A stretch of 64,000 bases of DNA from Odontesthes bonariensis (lineage: Eukaryota > Chordata > Actinopteri > Atheriniformes > Atherinopsidae). The position numbers were made by a program, and so were the translations under genes. This document shows, in pieces, positions 24,601 through 34,544 of this stretch; positions within the stretch are counted from its first letter, which is position 1, and each line of letters starts with the position of its first letter. A model generated the notes under the pieces. It worked only from the letters and a program-made list of their open reading frames with translations, was not told the origin of the DNA and did no database searches. Location of the stretch: NCBI RefSeq assembly GCF_027942865.1, contig NC_134515.1, positions 26,186,227-26,250,226 on the forward strand. The letters are read 5' to 3'.

Positions 24601-27600
24601 CTGGATAGAAAAAACTGTTTTGTACTGCCATCTTTCTATGTCCATGGTGATGGAGTTGGTGTCCATGGTCCATGTTATAAGTGCTGACATAAGTTAACAA
24701 ATTTGTACATCAATAAAATCCTGCCAATATACAATGATACAACATTTTTTCATGAACTTGCTGTACCCACTTTTGCAAGAGTGATATTGATCGAAGTGAC
24801 ACTACCTGATTAAATAAAGGTTATTGATCTGTCAGCATTCGGATTCCCACTGTGACTGAGACAACCGGACTATCGGTGGGAGACAACCTTATGCTTCCTT
24901 TTGTTTGATAATTCCATTTGTCTCAGACTCTTCACTCCTTGTGTGTGGATTTTGAGATAGAAATAAATGATAAGTTTACATGCGTTGGCCATGCAATGGT
25001 GCTAATTTGCAAATTCCACAAGGAGTTATGAGAGATCAAGCACTGATCAAACGGTCAAGATTGTCAGCCACATAGTAGTGTTAACTCTTTAGTCTTAGTC
25101 TTTATAGTTTTGAAAACGGTAACAATGCATGAACATTGACACAGATAAGAAGGGCAAACTGTTAAGGTTTAAAAAACAAGACAAAAAAAACCCAAAAACA
25201 CTTGCTTCTGTAAAATGAAGGGATTGTGCATCATTTATCATTTTTTGGCTTTGAAAGTGGGTAACTTTGTTTCACTTTTGTTCTTTAGCTGTGAAACCAT
25301 TTTAGGATTTCCGCAGCATACAAGTGCTTCATATATAGATAATAACACATCAAAATCTATATTTCTTGGGGGGAAAAACAGAGCTCAAAGGCACACTTTT
25401 TTATTACATTTGCTCTGTTTGTCGACATATTTGGGTTAAGACTCTCTTTTGTTGACTGATTTCCAGTGCTGTTTTTAAAGGGAAATGTATGCTAGTTGCA
25501 TTAAGTGTCTTAATGAATGTATCTGGCATGATTTACATGATCAAATCAATGCAACACATGAGTGTCCACTCCAACCATTGCATCCACGCTGTGTGAAAGA
25601 AATTAAGCCACATGTTTCATGCTGTGGAAATGTATTTGTATTGTTGTGGGTTTTAACAGAATGTAAATTAAAAAAAAAAATTTAAAAAAAAACTCCGGTA
25701 TACTGGATTTAGATGAGTTAATGAAGCTGTAAATCATGTTAAAGATCTGGTCCTCTCACCCCTATTAGCACTCCAGCAGTGTGAGCAAATCCAATGGCGA
25801 GGTTTCCTGGTTCTGGGCTCTCCCTCCGTCGCTGGTCCTCCACTGAGAAGACAGTGAAGACCATCTGGAAGGTGCACAAAACCTCAATGCCCAGAGCCTG
25901 GGCTGCATTCAACTCAATGGGCACCTGAGTTAAGTTAAACAGAAGTTGGGAGAGAGAGGGAAAAAAGCGCACTGGAAAACTTGAATATTCAGAGTAGATA
26001 TATCTCAGACTTTTAAAAGTACCACACACATGTTCCTAGAACTGACCTTGTTAACAAAGTGGTCCGCAGTGGTTTTGAGGGGCAGGGCCAGGTAGAGGGC
26101 CCAGGTTCCTAAACAGGCCCCTAAACACTGAGCGGTGATATAGAAGAGGGCCCGGAGAACGTCCAGCCTCCTTGTGGCCAACAGAGACAGAGTCAGGGCA
26201 GGGTTCACCTGACCAGAAACGAAAACACAGGCTAAACATAGTCTTGTACTTTATCTTTTATTTATGTCCTTTTACTGCTCTACTTCTCTTCATATCAAAT
26301 GCAAACATTTATTTTTTGACTCCACTGCATCTACAGTATTTAACCACTGTATTTACTGGCTACATTCACAATCTGACTAAACATTTTGAATGCGTTTGAA
26401 TTTTAAACAGAATTTGACTCACTAAGGCCACAATGCATGCAATTATTCATGATTTTAAAAAAAGATGAAAGAAATGTACAAAAAGTAAGTAAGTACACGT
26501 ATCATTTAACTTAACTGATCATTTATGACCCCTGACATTTATATTGTGACCCTTTGAAGGACACTTGACCCAAGATTGGGAGCCACTGGACTAAATAACC
26601 TACTACTCCATCTAAATAGTTCATTAATAAGCTGCAAATTGCTGACAGTTCAATTATTTGTAATTAATCATTTCACTTGTTTATATTATTTTGGAACTTT
26701 AGGCTTCTAATAACAGTAGAACGAAGGGGTTTTTATTTGAAATGTGTGTCCTCTTATATTGTGTTTTTGGCACTTTTACCTAAGAGTCAAAGCTGTTCTT
26801 CGACAGCTTTCAAATGCTTTGTGGCCACCAACTTCAAGCTTCCATTTAGTTTAAGTCAATCGGAGAGAAGAAAAACACTTGAGAATTAATGTGTACCAGT
26901 ATGACATTCACCTGTGTTCCACTTATTTCTCCAAAACAGTGACACAGTGCAACGATCATCACACCCACTGCCACCGCTGGATACAGGGGTCCCGAGGGGG
27001 CCTCCCCAGGTCCTGGAACAGAGGCACCCAGCACAGCGCTCACTAACAGAAGGGTGCCGAGCAGTTCTGCTAGCATGGCGTTCCAGAACTGCCGACTACG
27101 TAGCTCCTGGGAAGAAAGAGGACAAAAAAATAGACTTGACTTTTTTTCCATTCACTCAGTACGTTTAAATCTTCAGGTACACTGATAAAAGCGATGAAGA
27201 AAAACTTATTTTAATCTCTCTAATTCCTGAAAAGGTGGGGGAACTGTATGAAAGGCAAATGTGATGATTTGCTAATCACTTAAATATTAAATGAAAATTG
27301 ACAAAGACAAAAAAAACTTGATTTCAAGTTTTCATGCATACACTTTTGGGAATAAAAGTATTCGCTCATTTGCCTTTACACACATATGACATCCTATTCT
27401 TAATCCACAGGGTTTAATATGACGTCGGCCCACCCTTTGCAGCTTTAACTACTTCAAATATCCTGGGCAAGCTTTCCACAAGCTTTAGGAGTGTGTTTAT
27501 GGGAATTTTTTACTATTCTTCCAGAAGTGCATTTGTGAGGTCAGACACTGATGTTGGACAGAAGGCCTGGCTCGCAGTCTCCGCTCTAATTCATCCCAAA

Positions 27601-29837
27601 GGTGTTCTATCGGGTTGAGGTCAGGACTCTGTGCAGGCCAGTCAAGTTCTTCCACACCAAACTCGCTCATCCAAGTCTTGATGGACCTTGCTTTGTGCAC
27701 TGGTGCGCAGTCATGTTGGAACAGGAAGGGGCCATCCCCAAACTGTTTCTACAAAGTTGGGAGCATGAAATTGTCCTGCTGAAGCATTTTCACTGGAACT
27801 AAGGGGCCAAGCCCAGCTCCTGAAGAACAACCCCACACCATAATCCCCCCTCCACCAAACTTTATACTTGGCACAATGCAGTCAGAAAAGTACCGTTCCC
27901 CTTGCAACCGCCAAACCCAGACTCGTCTATCAGATTACTAGATGGAGAAGCGTGATTTGTCACTCCAGGGAACGCGTCTCCGCTGTTCTAGAGTCCACTT
28001 GCGGCATGCTTTCCACCTCTGCATCAGACGCTTTGCATTGCACATGGTGATGTATGGCTTGCATGCAGCTGCTCGGTCATTGAAAACACATTCCATGAAG
28101 CTCTCTACGCACTGTTGTTGAGCTAAACTGAAGGCCACATGAAGTTTGGAGGTCTGAAGCGATTGACTCTGCAGAAAGTTGGTGACCTCTGCGCACTATG
28201 CGCCTCAGCATCCGCTGTACCAAATCTGTCATTTTACATGGTCTACCACTTCGTGGCTGAGTTGCTATCGTTCCCAATTGCCTCCACTTGGTTATAATAC
28301 CACTGACAGTTGACTGTGGAATATTTAATAGTGAGGAAATTTCACGACTAGACTTGTTGCACAAGTGGCATCCTATCACAGTACCACGCTGGAAGCTCAC
28401 TGAGCGACCTATTCTTTCACAAACATTTGTAGAAGCAGTCTGCATGCCTTGGTGCTTGAATTTATAGAGGCCATGGAAGTGATTGGAACACCTGAATTAA
28501 ATTATTTGGATGGGTGAGTGAATACTTTTGGCAATATAGAGTATGTATGCTTATCAAAATGTTGTGAAATGCTGAAAAAAGAAACAAAGAGAACATCCAG
28601 GAGAGGCGGAATCTCTCAGAAGTAAAGATGGGGAGGGAAGTTTCCCTCTCTGTGAAACACAGTGTGGGAAAAAGTACAGCAATTTCAGATTAATATAAAC
28701 TGAAAATAACTTGGGGGGTTTCATCAACTCTTGTTCATAAAATCATTCAAAGATTCATAGAATCGAGGTGAATTTGAGAGACAAGGCTTATAACTGATAA
28801 CGAATGGTACAGAACCTCAGTCAGCATGCATGCATGGAGGAAATCACTGCATTGGGAATGTCTTTATCAGGAACCTTCTTTTGCAAAGTTATGGATGCCA
28901 CTGCCTTCAGGCCAAGGAGGAGCGGGACGGTCTGGTTTGTTACCAGTGCACGGTTTAAAATCCAGCCTCTGTGCACTTGGAATGTCACACTTGACCTTAA
29001 TGCTGGACGATATATGCAGGATTCAGAGCAACACGCTGCCATCCCGATGACGACTTTCTCAGGCGACATATTGTTTACTTCACCAAAACAATGCCAAACC
29101 ACGTTTAGAACCTATCACAACAGCATGGCTCCGTGGTAAATGAGTCAAGGTGTTGAACTTTCTTGCCCGCAGTCCCGACCTCTCACAGACTGAACACATT
29201 TGGGGCATTACGGCACAGAAAAATAAAACAAAGGAGGCCCAGAACTATTGACCAGCTCATTTACAATATAATGCAGCGATGGGGAAGCTGGTTTGAACAC
29301 TTTTCCAGCATCAAATTCTTAATGAGCAAGTATTTTATACAACAGCAAAACTTCTCGGTTTCAACATTCAATTAGATGTCTCTGGCTATGTTCTTGATGA
29401 CTCATTGAATTCAAACACTTGCTAAATAATTGCATTCCGTTTACGTTTTAGATTTTTACACAGCCATATGGAAACTGGGTAATATATGCTGATGACTTGG
29501 TTTTCTTCCTAATAATTAAAAGCACAAAGAGGGACATAGACAATGCTAACTATGTCATTGGACATCAGACAAAGTCTACAATTTGTACTTCAGCGCTTCA
29601 GTACATTCAGTGTAATGCTGTCATTATAAAATAAAGCAGTGATGAATATCTCAAGACGCTCTAAACCTTTGATGAAGGAGCCTTATGGTCTATGTACAAA
29701 TAAGCAAGTTGTCCTCGGTGTTCATAATTTTCCAAGACATTCGTTCATCAGAGGATTTGTACATTTTTACATGTAAATCATGAATTACAATTTATATCAA
29801 ACCATTAAAGGAGGATGCTCACCTCACGCCACGTCAT
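18633..29837 (-). CDS. aqp14: Aquaporin 14-like channel, six coding exons
   Basis: Exons 29,823-29,837, 26,912-27,106, 26,047-26,208, 25,760-25,924, 22,797-22,877 and 18,633-18,848 join in frame to 277 residues; every junction is GT-AG and phase 0. The last three exons match mip exons 2-4 in position, and the middle two of them also match in length (165 and 81 nt). Six-helix MIP-family features are present: [12 protein letters not shown], two NPA boxes (NPALT from residue 72, NPARS from 188) and [14 protein letters not shown]. The aromatic filter positions are Val52 and Val176 instead of Phe and His, with Ala185 and Arg191. A non-aromatic constriction is the reported hallmark of fish Aqp14, an AQP4-related channel passing water, urea, ammonia and glycerol. 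The conserved loop-B His is Gln70. An additional intron falls just before the first NPA. The 15-nt first coding exon (MTWRE) is the least certain part. The introns carry several transposons. Confidence 0.82.
18985..20619 (-). mobile_element. Degenerate Tc1/mariner element, interrupted
   Basis: The sequence follows a common fish Tc1-like consensus read on the minus strand: helix-turn-helix-coding sequence near 20,010-20,200, catalytic-region sequence near 19,180-19,660 and the non-coding 5' end up to about 20,619, where LINE sequence starts abruptly. Stop codons and frameshifts break the transposase frame. About 310 bp of unrelated sequence interrupts it at 19,683-19,993. It lies in aqp14 intron 5. 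Ends are placed to within about 30 bp. Confidence 0.7.
19683..19993. mobile_element. Small MITE-like insertion inside the Tc1 copy
   Basis: The segment does not belong to the Tc1 sequence on either side. Its ends are inverted copies: ATAGGAGTCTGAG on the left and, reversed, TTAGGAGTCTGTA on the right. No coding frame is present. The left flank has TTAA, but a clear target duplication is not visible on the right, so the family is unassigned. Confidence 0.5.
21128..21759. mobile_element. PIF/Harbinger-like MITE with internal heptamer array
   Basis: Ends are AGCCTGGTTTATAGT and, inverted, AGGCTGAGTTATACT, flanked on both sides by TTA (21,125-21,127 and 21,760-21,762), the 3-bp target duplication typical of Harbinger elements. 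It splits a LINE fragment whose protein frame resumes on the other side. The interior has a gcaagac heptamer array and an AT-rich hairpin (about 21,489-21,528). No transposase is present. Confidence 0.7.
21257..21332 (+). repeat. Tandem heptamer array (caagacg), about 10 copies
   Basis: Near-perfect head-to-tail copies of a 7-bp unit. A shorter, less regular array of the same unit is at 21,148-21,190 and a few copies at 21,707-21,732, so the unit occurs at both ends of the host MITE. There are no unique spacers, so it is not CRISPR-like. Confidence 0.9.
23200..24260 (+). mobile_element. Degenerate Tc1/mariner element in aqp14 intron 4
   Basis: Plus-strand sequence reads as a decayed Tc1 transposase: [20 protein letters not shown] and [11 protein letters not shown] near 23,805-23,935, followed by fragments of the C-terminal region (ccaatccgactgagaatttg near 24,060). 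Stops and frameshifts interrupt it throughout. Its upstream part includes typical Tc1 leader sequence. Terminal repeats are not resolved, so the ends are approximate. Confidence 0.65.
27215..29483 (+). mobile_element. Tc1/mariner element (host copy) in aqp14 intron 1
   Basis: The left part (27,215-27,340) and the right part (28,542-29,483) together follow one known fish Tc1-type consensus: leader with gatgatttgctaatc, then gaatctctcagaagtaaaga (28,610), the catalytic region on the plus strand (28,800-29,290) and the trailer ending in tttttacacag (about 29,463). The transposase frame is broken by many small changes. Another Tc1 element interrupts it at 27,341-28,541. Confidence 0.7.
27341..28541 (-). 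mobile_element. Tc1/mariner element (guest copy), 1,201 bp, nested
   Basis: Terminal inverted repeats are CACTTTTGGGAATAAAAGTA on the left and, reversed, CTCTATATTGCCAAAAGTAT on the right, flanked by TA at 27,339-27,340 and 28,542-28,543, the Tc1 target duplication. Minus-strand frames give the N-terminal DNA-binding domain (28,077-28,445, ending in ELHGMCFQ), the middle (27,938-28,138, [13 protein letters not shown]) and the DDE C-terminus (27,497-27,700, [20 protein letters not shown]). Two frame breaks inactivate it. Confidence 0.88.
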
Positions 29838-32750
29838 TTCTGATCCAGTGAGTATGTTGTCCTCGGGCTTCTTCTTTTTTTTTTCACTTAGTCTGTCTGT
29901 ACATCTGTCTGCCCTTCCCTGTGTAGCTGTTGGGGTCTGAGGGCTTCAGGGTCTCATTAACATGTAGAGTCTGAGAGGTCCTTTGATGAGAACAGCCTCC
30001 TCCCTCTCTGCCTCTCTCCTCATTCTCTCCATCTTGCCGCACTCCGGGCCCTGTTGAGTCTTCCTGCATAAAACGCAGAGCAAAGATGGCCCTTCGGGGT
30101 TACATATATGACACTCTGACCCCCAAATTGCTTCCAACAAATGCATCAACCTTCAGAAAACTGTAAGGAGGCTCTCATTTATCTTCGGTCTTACTTGTCC
30201 AACGTCTGTACAAATCAAGTCCACGGCCGGTTGAAACATGCAATTAGGACACAACGACATTAAAGTAACATAGAATATGTGTGAGGACGGAAATAACTTG
30301 ACCACAGCACTGCCACAGTGGAGAGACATTTGGACTGAAGATAAATGCCAGTCAGTAATATTTGTCCACATGATCCCTTATCTGATATTTTGCTATCAAC
30401 AAAGCACATTTTAAAGCTCAAAAAAGCCTAATCATCTTCAATGGGTGATTTTAAGTGAAGTTCTTCTTTCTTTCTTTCTGTTCAGACATAGGCTATATAT
30501 ATTCAGGAGCTTTTGTCTTTGCTTCCCTTTTTGTTAAAAACACACTGGGTCACGCTCTTTTCTCACCGAGTGTCACTTTAAATCAATCCTCTCTTGTTGC
30601 TGCTGTAAATACTTGCATACAACGCAACACCTAAAAAATAGTCCACAGGGGTAAAACAATCAGTCCATTGTTTTAGCAGTGTTAAAAAAATAAATAAAGA
30701 TTTGTATATGAAACATGTTTTTAGCCCAACATGACTATCGGGGTTTCACTTTGGTCTGCAGTTTATGATGCACAATTGCATTCAGTTATTTGATGGATTG
30801 TCTTGTAATTAGGAAAAATATTCAGTTGGTCATCCTCTTTATTCTAATGCCACCATCGTCATCATCAGGACCATTTCTGTCCAGTATCATGGTTTCTCAC
30901 AAAATGCATTACCACTGCCTGCTTGTAAAAAAAAAAAATCAGCTGGTCCGCTAATTAGCATTTGTGGTCATGATGACTTGTGAAAATCAAACTGTGATTT
31001 TTAATTCATTTTTTTTTTCAATCAAGAAGAGCGTGTTAGCATAGTCCCCGTGCGTGTTAGCATGCTAACATTAGCATTTCCTTTCGAAGCGCTGCTGTGC
31101 TCCGACAATAGCTTTAAACATGAGCAGCACGGCTGTGTTAAACCTTCCTAAATACGTTTTTCCTTAAGAGGAGGGGTCACTTATGTCTGAGGGGTAGAGG
31201 TCCTTCGACAGACGGAGTGCGTTTAAACACAGAGCCTAAAAAACACAGTAATATATTGTCGATTTTAGTATTTTCGTGGCACTTATTCTCTTTGAATACA
31301 CATAGCTTTTGGATTGAAAAAAATGGCAGCTTTGCATTCAATGTTACTGCTTTATTGCTCAACATAAAAGTGTTTTTGTCGTGGCGTCCTGTTGTCTCCT
31401 GTTTTATTTCCTCAACTGCGTTGGCGTGTCCTAAGCACCTGGCGCATTACTGCCGCTCAGCAGGATTTTCATATCAATTATATGGAGGGAAAAAAGAAAA
31501 GAGCCCATTAGAGAGCAGAGACGGACAGAGCAATGAGAACAGACCCCATCCTTTGCTTTGGTTCATACACTGGCGTAGGAGATAATCATACCTCTTTTTT
31601 TTTTTTATTATTTATTTTCAATCTGTAAAATATGACTTTCTGGAGGTAGAAAAAGATTCCACACATCCTGAGTTTGTAGGAAGACGGACTGCCATTTCAT
31701 GTTATTCAGCTCGAGATTAATTTGGTTACAAGTTAGATGCCATTTTTAGAAATTAATCTCTATTATGATGCTTGGAGGTTCTCCATTTCTTTATTTTCTC
31801 CGTTCCAAACCTGTTGTGAAGCACCTCTATCGCCATGGGGACAAACACTTTCATGACGCTGTTGCCATAGAGCCCGGCGAGACGCTGCACCCCGTGCAAG
31901 CGTTGCATTTTCACTTTTTCTTTCTTTTTTTTATACAGACATACACAAATGTGTTGCCGCAGCCATCCTTTACAGGCAGCTGACATGATGTTTCTGGTGA
32001 GGGGGGGAAATGTTTGGGGTATGGACTGATTTTCCTGACCTTTTAAGCATTAGGGGCCCTCAATCTGGCAGACTGTGTCCAGAATGAACTGGTTGGTGTG
32101 CCCCATTATGCCGTGGATTACCCTCTTCTCACCACGGCAACTGTGTAGCTGTTATCCCCTCTTTTGTGAGGATAAGCCCAAATGTGTGGCACAGGCCGGG
32201 CAGGGGGTGCACTGGAACCCGCTGGCGTGGGGAGTTTTCAACCCCTCCCACATAGAGTGCTGACACTGACACTATTTCACACACACACACAAAGTGCAAA
32301 CTAAGGGGTTTGAGGGCGTGAGAGGGCAAAGGGAAAGTAATAGATGCACTGACACAGTACAGACCTTTTAGATATTCAAATCTGTTCAGTACACATGGCA
32401 TTTGTTTTTTTTTTGTTCCTTTATATAAGCTCAATCACTGTGGATCAGCTGGGGATGATGGATGTTTCCTGCAGCATGTGCTTTAACCAAGACTCTACAG
32501 GGAGCTGCGCCCGCCCTCCTCTCCTTTCTTACTCTTATACTTTTTAATGTTTTGCATAACTTAGACCTTAAACCATGATGCATCTGTAAAGCACAGAGGA
32601 AATTCTTAGCTGAAGGCGACTTGAAGTCGATGGAGGCACCCGGGAAAAAAAAAACCCTCATATTTGTAATTAAAGGGGGAAACGGGATGGACCTGAAAAT
32701 TAAGCCCAAAAAAGATACTTCTGGAAGACAATTACTCTCTACAAGATGTG
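29838..32750. other. aqp14 5' flank and baz2a 3' flank, no gene seen
   Basis: Upstream of the first aqp14 coding exon and downstream of the baz2a 3' UTR. No protein homology was recognised in either strand. It must contain the aqp14 5' UTR and promoter, not located. A short near-palindrome with gttagcatgctaac occurs near 31,050-31,065. Confidence 0.5.
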
Positions 32751-32752
32751 TT

Positions 32753-32758
32753 TTTATT
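32753..32758 (-). terminator. baz2a: Candidate baz2a polyadenylation signal (AATAAA)
   Basis: AATAAA in the baz2a direction, implying a 3' UTR of about 1.8 kb from the stop at 34,545. Choice of this signal over others is inferred. Confidence 0.35.
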
Positions 32759-34544
32759 CAACTCACAGTACATTCTACAGATGCACACGTGTTACATCAC
32801 CTTAATACAACAGAGTCTCGTAATACCTCCCCTTAAAAATGATGAATTGGTCCTAAAAATATAAAGGAACAGATTTAAAGTCACCAAAACTGTACATTAT
32901 TAAAAATTCACTTAACACCACATTTGGTTCTTGTCTTTTTTTTTTTTTTCCTTTTTTTTTTTGGAGAAAAAAACAAACAAACAAACAAAAAAAAACATAC
33001 CGTCCCTTTAACTGTAATAAGGAACTTTGAAGTTTATTTCCTATCAGTGGATTCGAGTTCAGTGTAAGAAAAAAAGATTTAAATAAAAACCGGACTGCGG
33101 AGTCATCCCGTCGCCTTCATAGCACACAAAGCATGCCGTGCGATGTTGTACATTGGCCCTTGTACAGAACAAAACAAAAGAAAATAAATCAATAAAAAGG
33201 AATGTAAGACAGGAAACCAGACAGAAATGTGCCCAGTAATTCAACATCAAATCATCTGCAATGTTAGCCTTTTAAAATAAGATCATTTCAGTCTATTGTA
33301 GCCACTTTTGGGAGGTTTTCATCTGGTCAGAAGAGCTACCGACACAAAATTCAGCAATAATTCAAACACTTGGCTGCAGACTTAATCGTGTCAGACATGC
33401 GCAAATGTTCAAAAGACCTGCAAATCACAACTACGGCGCGAGAGCAAACGTTCAGCGCGTGTCCAATCAAACAAGACTATTTACAGGCGCTCAAAATGAC
33501 ACGAGCATCCTTTTGGTTTTGGACAGATCCGGTGGAGCTGGCTGAATATTTGCTCTTCACAGGCGGACAGACAGTGACATCTAAGCCTAAGGCTGACCAG
33601 CGCTAAAGATCCTCCAGTTTCAGAAACCAGTGTCGTTCACACAGCAGCAGAAGGTGGGTTCATGTGTGAAGTTGTGTGCAAAAAAATCGTGTGCATGTTC
33701 GTTCGTATGTGCGTTGGTGAAAAGTGTGTTAAGTGTGCGTGCACGTGGAGGTTATACGTCTACTCGTGGCAATCCAACAACAGATTCCTTTTAGTTTGAC
33801 TGGCCTTTTCATAAATCGTCTAAACATCTCTATAAGGTAATCTGTACACATTCACTACAAGCTATTGCTATTAAATAATCCCAGCTATTGTAATCTTTAT
33901 ATATATTTATATATAGAATATATAATAAAAATATATTGAGCCAAAAAAGTACTTCTAGGCATAAGACCACATTACATTACATTGCCAATGAACAGGTACT
34001 AAACGGCCCGAGCTCTGTGGAGGGTTTTGATCCATTTTGTCATCGAGCAGTGCTGAGCAGGTCCGGTCTGCAGCGTTAAGGCTGCAGTAGTGTGATCAGT
34101 CCCTGACCTTCAGTACGAGTGTGAGAGCTAAAATACTCAGGGCCTGAGGCCATGTCATCAGCCCACAGCGGGACCCGACCAAAGGCTTTGCTATGACATG
34201 GGGCTTTGTGATAGGACATGACAGGGAAATGCAAACAGGAGACGAGGTGTTGAGGCGAAAGATGATGGGACACGAGAGGTGGAGAGTGAAGATGGACACG
34301 TTCTTACTCTGAAGGGGAATGGGTTCAAGCCACTTCAGCTGTGGGCCTTTTACAAAAGATTCGGCCTGTAGAGGAAACAATAACAGACAAAGAGCCAGAG
34401 TCTATACATATATACCTATACAGGAGATAATACACGTCGCTGGAACGAGCTCCAGGCAGTCTTAGCAGTAATGGAGAGTGTGACTGGGACGGTGAAAGCA
34501 CCAACAGTCTACAGCCCCACCATCAGGGCAATCGTTGTAGGCTC
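32759..34544 (-). other. baz2a: Probable baz2a 3' UTR
   Basis: AT-rich sequence following the baz2a stop codon with no coding frame of its own. It includes poly-A/T runs (32,938-33,000) and an AT-rich tract (33,895-33,940). Extent depends on the polyadenylation site used. Confidence 0.45.
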
